From positions 1 to 25,916 of the forward strand of contig CAJMPJ010000050.1 of assembly GCA_905215155.1 (NCBI GenBank): a stretch of 25,916 bases of DNA, read 5' to 3'. This DNA comes from an uncultured bacterium. Its GTDB lineage: Bacteria; Bacillota; Clostridia; Lachnospirales; Lachnospiraceae. The notes beneath the pieces are model-generated. The model saw only the letters and a list, made by a program, of their open reading frames with translations, did no database searches and was not told the DNA's origin. Positions 22,894 through 25,916 of this stretch are shown piece by piece. Both the position numbers and the translations under genes were made by a program. The first letter of the stretch is position 1. Each line of letters starts with the position of its first letter.

Positions 22894-24879
22894 ATGGCAC
22901 TATATGATTATGTAGGGGCATTAAGAAGGGGACGAAAGCAGTATCAGGCATCTGTGGCAAAGGGAGAGTATCCGTATCTTCCGGTTCTTGATGATGTTTT
23001 GTCTTATACCGATATTGTTTCGGAAGTGAATCTGGGGATCATGGACATCCCTTTGGAAAAGATCGTAGGCACAAAGACCGAAGGGCGGACCAATGCCTTT
23101 GCCAATAATTTTATGCCCCTTTTATCTGAAAAATCAGAGTTTGGAGCGAAGTGGGCTTATCTTTATGATCATCAGATCCAGGAGGGCATTCATGACCCCA
23201 TTGTGGTCTATGAATTCATGAACCAGTATTATGTTCAGGAGGGCAACAAACGTGTCAGCGTGTTAAAGTATGTAGACGCATTCAGCATTGCCGCTTCTGT
23301 CATACGTCTGATTCCAAGAAGGACCGATGATTTAAATAACCGGCTGTATTATGAATTCCTGGATTTTTACCAGGTATCCTATAACTGTGATATCTGGTTC
23401 AGCAAAGAGGGCAGCTATGACAGGCTTATAAAAGCCATGAACAAGAATCCCGGCGAACAATGGAACGAGGAAGAACGGCTGGTTTTTAAATCGGCATACG
23501 ACCGTTTTTCCAAGGCGTTTCATGCATTTGGCGGTGATGACTATGACATGACCAGTTCGGATGCTTTCCTTATTTATGTGGAATTGTTTGGCTATCCCAC
23601 CGTAAAGGACCGGGTCGAGAGACAGATGAAAAGGGATTTAGTGAAAATAAAGGATGAGCTTCTGCTTGCGTCCAGAGGAAATAAGATCGCTTTGCTGGAA
23701 CAGCCGGAAGAGGTTGAGGATATGGCAGAGAGCGGTCCTATGAAGATCATCAACTGGCTCCTTCCGGTTCAGATCATTGATCCCCAGATGCTTAAAATTG
23801 CTTTTATCCATGCAAAGACTGCAGAAACCTCAAGCTGGACCTATGGGCATGAGCTGGGGAGAATGCATTTGGAGCAGGCTTTTGAAGGGACCATGAAAAC
23901 CATGGCATTTTTCCACGCGGATTCCGACGAAGAGACGGCAGACGCACTGGAGGAGGCACTGGCGGCCGGCTGCAACATGATATTTACAACCGCCTCAACG
24001 ATGATCAACCAATCGGTAAAGACCGCCATCGACCATCCGGAGGTGAAGATCTTTAACTGTTCTGTCAATATGTCTTATTCCTCTATCTGTACATATTACG
24101 GCAGAATGTATGAATCCAAATTTCTGATGGGGGCACTGGCTGCTTCCATGTCAAAGGATGATAAGCTGGGATATATTGCCAACTACCCCATTTACGGCAC
24201 CATAGCCAACATCAATGCGTTTGCCTTAGGGGCCAAGATGATCAATCCCTATGCAAAGGTGCATTTAGAATGGTCCAGGGTCAAAGAACGGGACGCTCAT
24301 GCAGAGCTTGAGAAGGAAGGGATCACCTTTATTTCCGGTGACGATATGATCACACCCAGTATGCCCACAAGAGAATACGGGCTTCATCAGAAGCTCCCCG
24401 ATGGTACTCTTAAAAATCTGGCGACTCCCATCTGCCACTGGGGAAAGTTCTATGAAAGGCTGGTCAATATTACCTGTCATGGAGTCTCCGACAGAAAAGA
24501 GCTGAAAGGCAAGCAGGCGATAAATTACTGGTGGGGGATGTCCGCCGATGTAATTGATGTGATCTGTTCCAACAATCTGCCCCATGGGACCCAGCGTCTG
24601 CTTAACTTTTTAAAGAATTCCATTCGGGCAGGCAGTTTCCAGCCGTTTGTGGGAATCATTTATTCTCAGGATGGAAAGACCCGGTGTGAGGAAGATGAAA
24701 GTCTCACTCCAGAAGAAATTACCACAATGAACTGGCTGGCAGAGAATGTAGTTGGCAGGATACCGGACTTCGAGGAACTGACGGAGGAGGCCAGGTCCCT
24801 GGTCCGGCTCCAGGGCCAGACGATCTACGAGAATACGGATATGGAGGAACAGGTGCGTGAAGATTCTGGTATTGGCTGA
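22894..24879 (+). CDS. Cytoplasmic protein with ParB-like segment and basic-membrane-protein (PnrA-like) domain
   Basis: 661 residues with no signal peptide, lipobox or membrane helix. In the N-terminal third, YYVQEGNKRVSVLKYVDA (about 110-128) recalls the ParB/sulfiredoxin-like nucleotide-binding fold. A mainly helical region follows (about 150-280). From about residue 298 the protein resembles BMP/PnrA-type binding proteins, which bind purine nucleosides or similar ligands outside the cell: LKIAFIHAKTAETSSWTYGH, then FTTASTMINQSVKTAI, GRMYESKFLMGALAASMS, LGYIANYPIYGTIANINAFA and LGAKMINPYAKVHLEW. Without a secretion signal the domain must act inside the cell, probably as a sensor. There are 62 bases after smpB with no terminator, so co-transcription is possible. 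The gene overlaps the next by 23 bases. GGGGAGGGG precedes the ATG. The function is unknown. Confidence 0.72.
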   Translation: MALYDYVGALRRGRKQYQASVAKGEYPYLPVLDDVLSYTDIVSEVNLGIMDIPLEKIVGTKTEGRTNAFANNFMPLLSEKSEFGAKWAYLYDHQIQEGIHDPIVVYEFMNQYYVQEGNKRVSVLKYVDAFSIAASVIRLIPRRTDDLNNRLYYEFLDFYQVSYNCDIWFSKEGSYDRLIKAMNKNPGEQWNEEERLVFKSAYDRFSKAFHAFGGDDYDMTSSDAFLIYVELFGYPTVKDRVERQMKRDLVKIKDELLLASRGNKIALLEQPEEVEDMAESGPMKIINWLLPVQIIDPQMLKIAFIHAKTAETSSWTYGHELGRMHLEQAFEGTMKTMAFFHADSDEETADALEEALAAGCNMIFTTASTMINQSVKTAIDHPEVKIFNCSVNMSYSSICTYYGRMYESKFLMGALAASMSKDDKLGYIANYPIYGTIANINAFALGAKMINPYAKVHLEWSRVKERDAHAELEKEGITFISGDDMITPSMPTREYGLHQKLPDGTLKNLATPICHWGKFYERLVNITCHGVSDRKELKGKQAINYWWGMSADVIDVICSNNLPHGTQRLLNFLKNSIRAGSFQPFVGIIYSQDGKTRCEEDESLTPEEITTMNWLAENVVGRIPDFEELTEEARSLVRLQGQTIYENTDMEEQVREDSGIG

Positions 24880-25462
24880 CCAAGAGTCAAAGTCGCTCTA
24901 TGAATACTTTACACCGGAAAAAATAAAAGACATAGACTTGATTATTTCCTGTGGAGATTTAAGAGCAGAATATTTATCCTTTTTTGCAACCTTTTCCCGA
25001 GCTCCTGTGTTCTATGTCCATGGAAACCATGACTGCCAATATAAGGAATGTCCGCCGGAGGGCTGTATCTGCATTGAGGATAACATTGTGACATACAAAG
25101 GGATTCGGATTATGGGGCTGGGAGGTTCCATGGAATATATACCGGATGCTCCCAATCAATTTACGGAACGGAAGATGGAACAGAGAATCCGTCGTATGTG
25201 GTGGAAGATTAAAAAGAATAAGGGGTTTGATATTTTAGTCACTCACGCTCCGGCCTATCAGTTAAATGATCTGCCCGATCTTCCGCATAAGGGGTTTTCC
25301 TGTTTCCGGGATCTGCTGGATAAGTATAGCCCCCGGTATTTCCTGCATGGGCATGTTCATGCCAATTATGGGAGTTCTTTTAAGAGGATCGACCAATACG
25401 GAGATACAACCGTAGTCAATGGGTATGAATATTGGATAATTGAATACCCGGCATGTCTCTGA
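24857..25462 (+). CDS. Metallophosphoesterase (calcineurin-like)
   Basis: 201 residues with the metal-site signature of the calcineurin-like phosphoesterase superfamily: LADQES at the start (D8), SCGDL, VHGNHDC, VTHAPAY and LHGHVHANYG. The usual DxH of the first motif is DxE here, which may mark a subfamily of small clostridial members. The substrate (phosphodiester, nucleotide or protein) cannot be told. The start is a GTG at 24857, overlapping the BMP/ParB-like gene by 23 bases; GGAGG about 9 bases upstream lies within that gene. The overlap implies translational coupling and perhaps a shared function with the upstream sensor-like protein. Confidence 0.88.
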   Translation: MKILVLADQESKSLYEYFTPEKIKDIDLIISCGDLRAEYLSFFATFSRAPVFYVHGNHDCQYKECPPEGCICIEDNIVTYKGIRIMGLGGSMEYIPDAPNQFTERKMEQRIRRMWWKIKKNKGFDILVTHAPAYQLNDLPDLPHKGFSCFRDLLDKYSPRYFLHGHVHANYGSSFKRIDQYGDTTVVNGYEYWIIEYPACL

Positions 25463-25500
25463 TATAACTTTAGATTATAATACACATTCCTTTTATTTAA

Positions 25501-25529
25501 TTGACAAATAGAAGTTCGGTTGCTATGAT
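25501..25529 (+). promoter_or_regulatory. Sigma-A promoter of ilvN
   Basis: TTGACA at 25501-25506 is a perfect -35 and TATGAT at 25524-25529 is 17 bases further on. Transcription would start near 25536, leaving a leader of only about 26 bases, too short for a T-box or peptide attenuator. Confidence 0.85.
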
Positions 25530-25561
25530 TAAAATCACTATATAAAAAGGCAGGGATAAGG

Positions 25562-25916
25562 ATGGAAAGAATCGTATTATCATTGTTGGTTGATAACACC
25601 TCCGGCGTTTTAAGCCGTGTGGCAGGTCTGTTCAGCCGCCGCGGTTATAATATAGAAAGCCTGACGGTAGGTGTGACTGCGGATGAGAGATATTCGAGAA
25701 TGACAGTAGTGTCCATCGGAGATCAGGAAATCTTAGACCAGATCGAAAATCAGCTTAGGAAATTGGAAGATGTAAGGGATATTAAAGAACTGAAACCAGG
25801 ATGTTCCGTATTTAGAGAGCTTATTTTGGTCAAAGTGCGTGCCAACTCCGGGGAACGCCAGGCGGTAAGCGCCATTGCTGATATTTTCAGAGCCACCATT
25901 GTTGATGTAGGCAAAG
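25562..25916 (+). CDS. ilvN: Acetolactate synthase small (regulatory) subunit, N-terminal part
   Basis: 118 residues are visible before the window ends; the family is about 160-170 long, so the C-terminus is missing. The N-terminal ACT domain is clear: VLSLLVDNTSGVLSRVAGLF, then SRRGYNIESLTVGVTADERY and SRMTVV, followed by the linker to the second domain (FRELILVKVRA). This subunit binds valine and controls the catalytic subunit IlvB in branched-chain amino acid synthesis. A standalone promoter lies upstream, with AAAGG/AGGG-type purine-rich ribosome binding sequence before the ATG. Whether ilvC or ilvB follows cannot be seen. Confidence 0.93.
   Translation, partial: MERIVLSLLVDNTSGVLSRVAGLFSRRGYNIESLTVGVTADERYSRMTVVSIGDQEILDQIENQLRKLEDVRDIKELKPGCSVFRELILVKVRANSGERQAVSAIADIFRATIVDVGK

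Noticed and set aside
25463..25561. T-box or leader-peptide attenuator before ilvN
   Set aside because: The region from the promoter to the start is only about 30 bases and has no T-box sequence, hairpin or small frame.

Overview
The window looks like chromosomal DNA of an anaerobic, low-to-moderate GC Firmicute of class Clostridia. A Lachnospiraceae member of the Lacrimispora/Enterocloster kind is my best guess. The grounds are strong AGGAGG-type ribosome binding sites, a phenylalanine T-box before pheST, a conserved secG-rnr-smpB backbone, a TTG-started smpB, A+T-rich promoters and a strictly fermentative-looking catabolic cluster. No tRNA, rRNA, CRISPR array, insertion sequence or phage gene was seen.

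Layout: (1) 1-2650: the start of a leftward XRE-type regulator, a 373-base intergenic region, and a transmembrane chemoreceptor (MCP). (2) 2669-6560: promoter, Phe T-box leader, pheS, pheT and terminator. (3) 6631-10273: a shortened enolase-like protein that has lost most catalytic residues, then secG and rnr. The enolase relative sits where many Clostridia carry true eno (eno-secG-rnr-smpB order). (4) 10408-22282: an accessory catabolic island inserted between rnr and smpB. (5) 22310-25462: smpB, an unusual 661-residue protein joining a ParB-like segment to a basic-membrane-protein (PnrA-like) domain without a signal peptide, and a translationally coupled metallophosphoesterase. (6) 25501-25916: promoter and start of ilvN.

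The island is the most interesting part. A PucR-type regulator precedes genes for a class III aminotransferase, an iron-type alcohol dehydrogenase, a four-component ABC importer, a dihydropyrimidinase/hydantoinase, a PreA-type dihydropyrimidine dehydrogenase and an N-carbamoyl amino acid amidohydrolase. Together these fit a whole reductive pyrimidine route: import; uracil (or thymine) to the dihydropyrimidine; ring opening to N-carbamoyl-beta-alanine; hydrolysis to beta-alanine, CO2 and ammonia; transamination to malonate semialdehyde; reduction to 3-hydroxypropionate. This would supply nitrogen and use up reducing equivalents at two steps.

Three features of the island are unusual. The importer's lipoprotein looks circularly permuted: the segment that normally begins an NMT1/THI5-like binding protein is at its C-terminus. 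The PreA protein carries an extra N-terminal double Fe-S cysteine module, and no PreT (FAD/NAD(P)H) partner gene is present in the window. A strong intrinsic terminator lies between the operon promoter and the first start codon, which suggests control by antitermination. All functional statements come from reading motifs and gene order; no database search was run.
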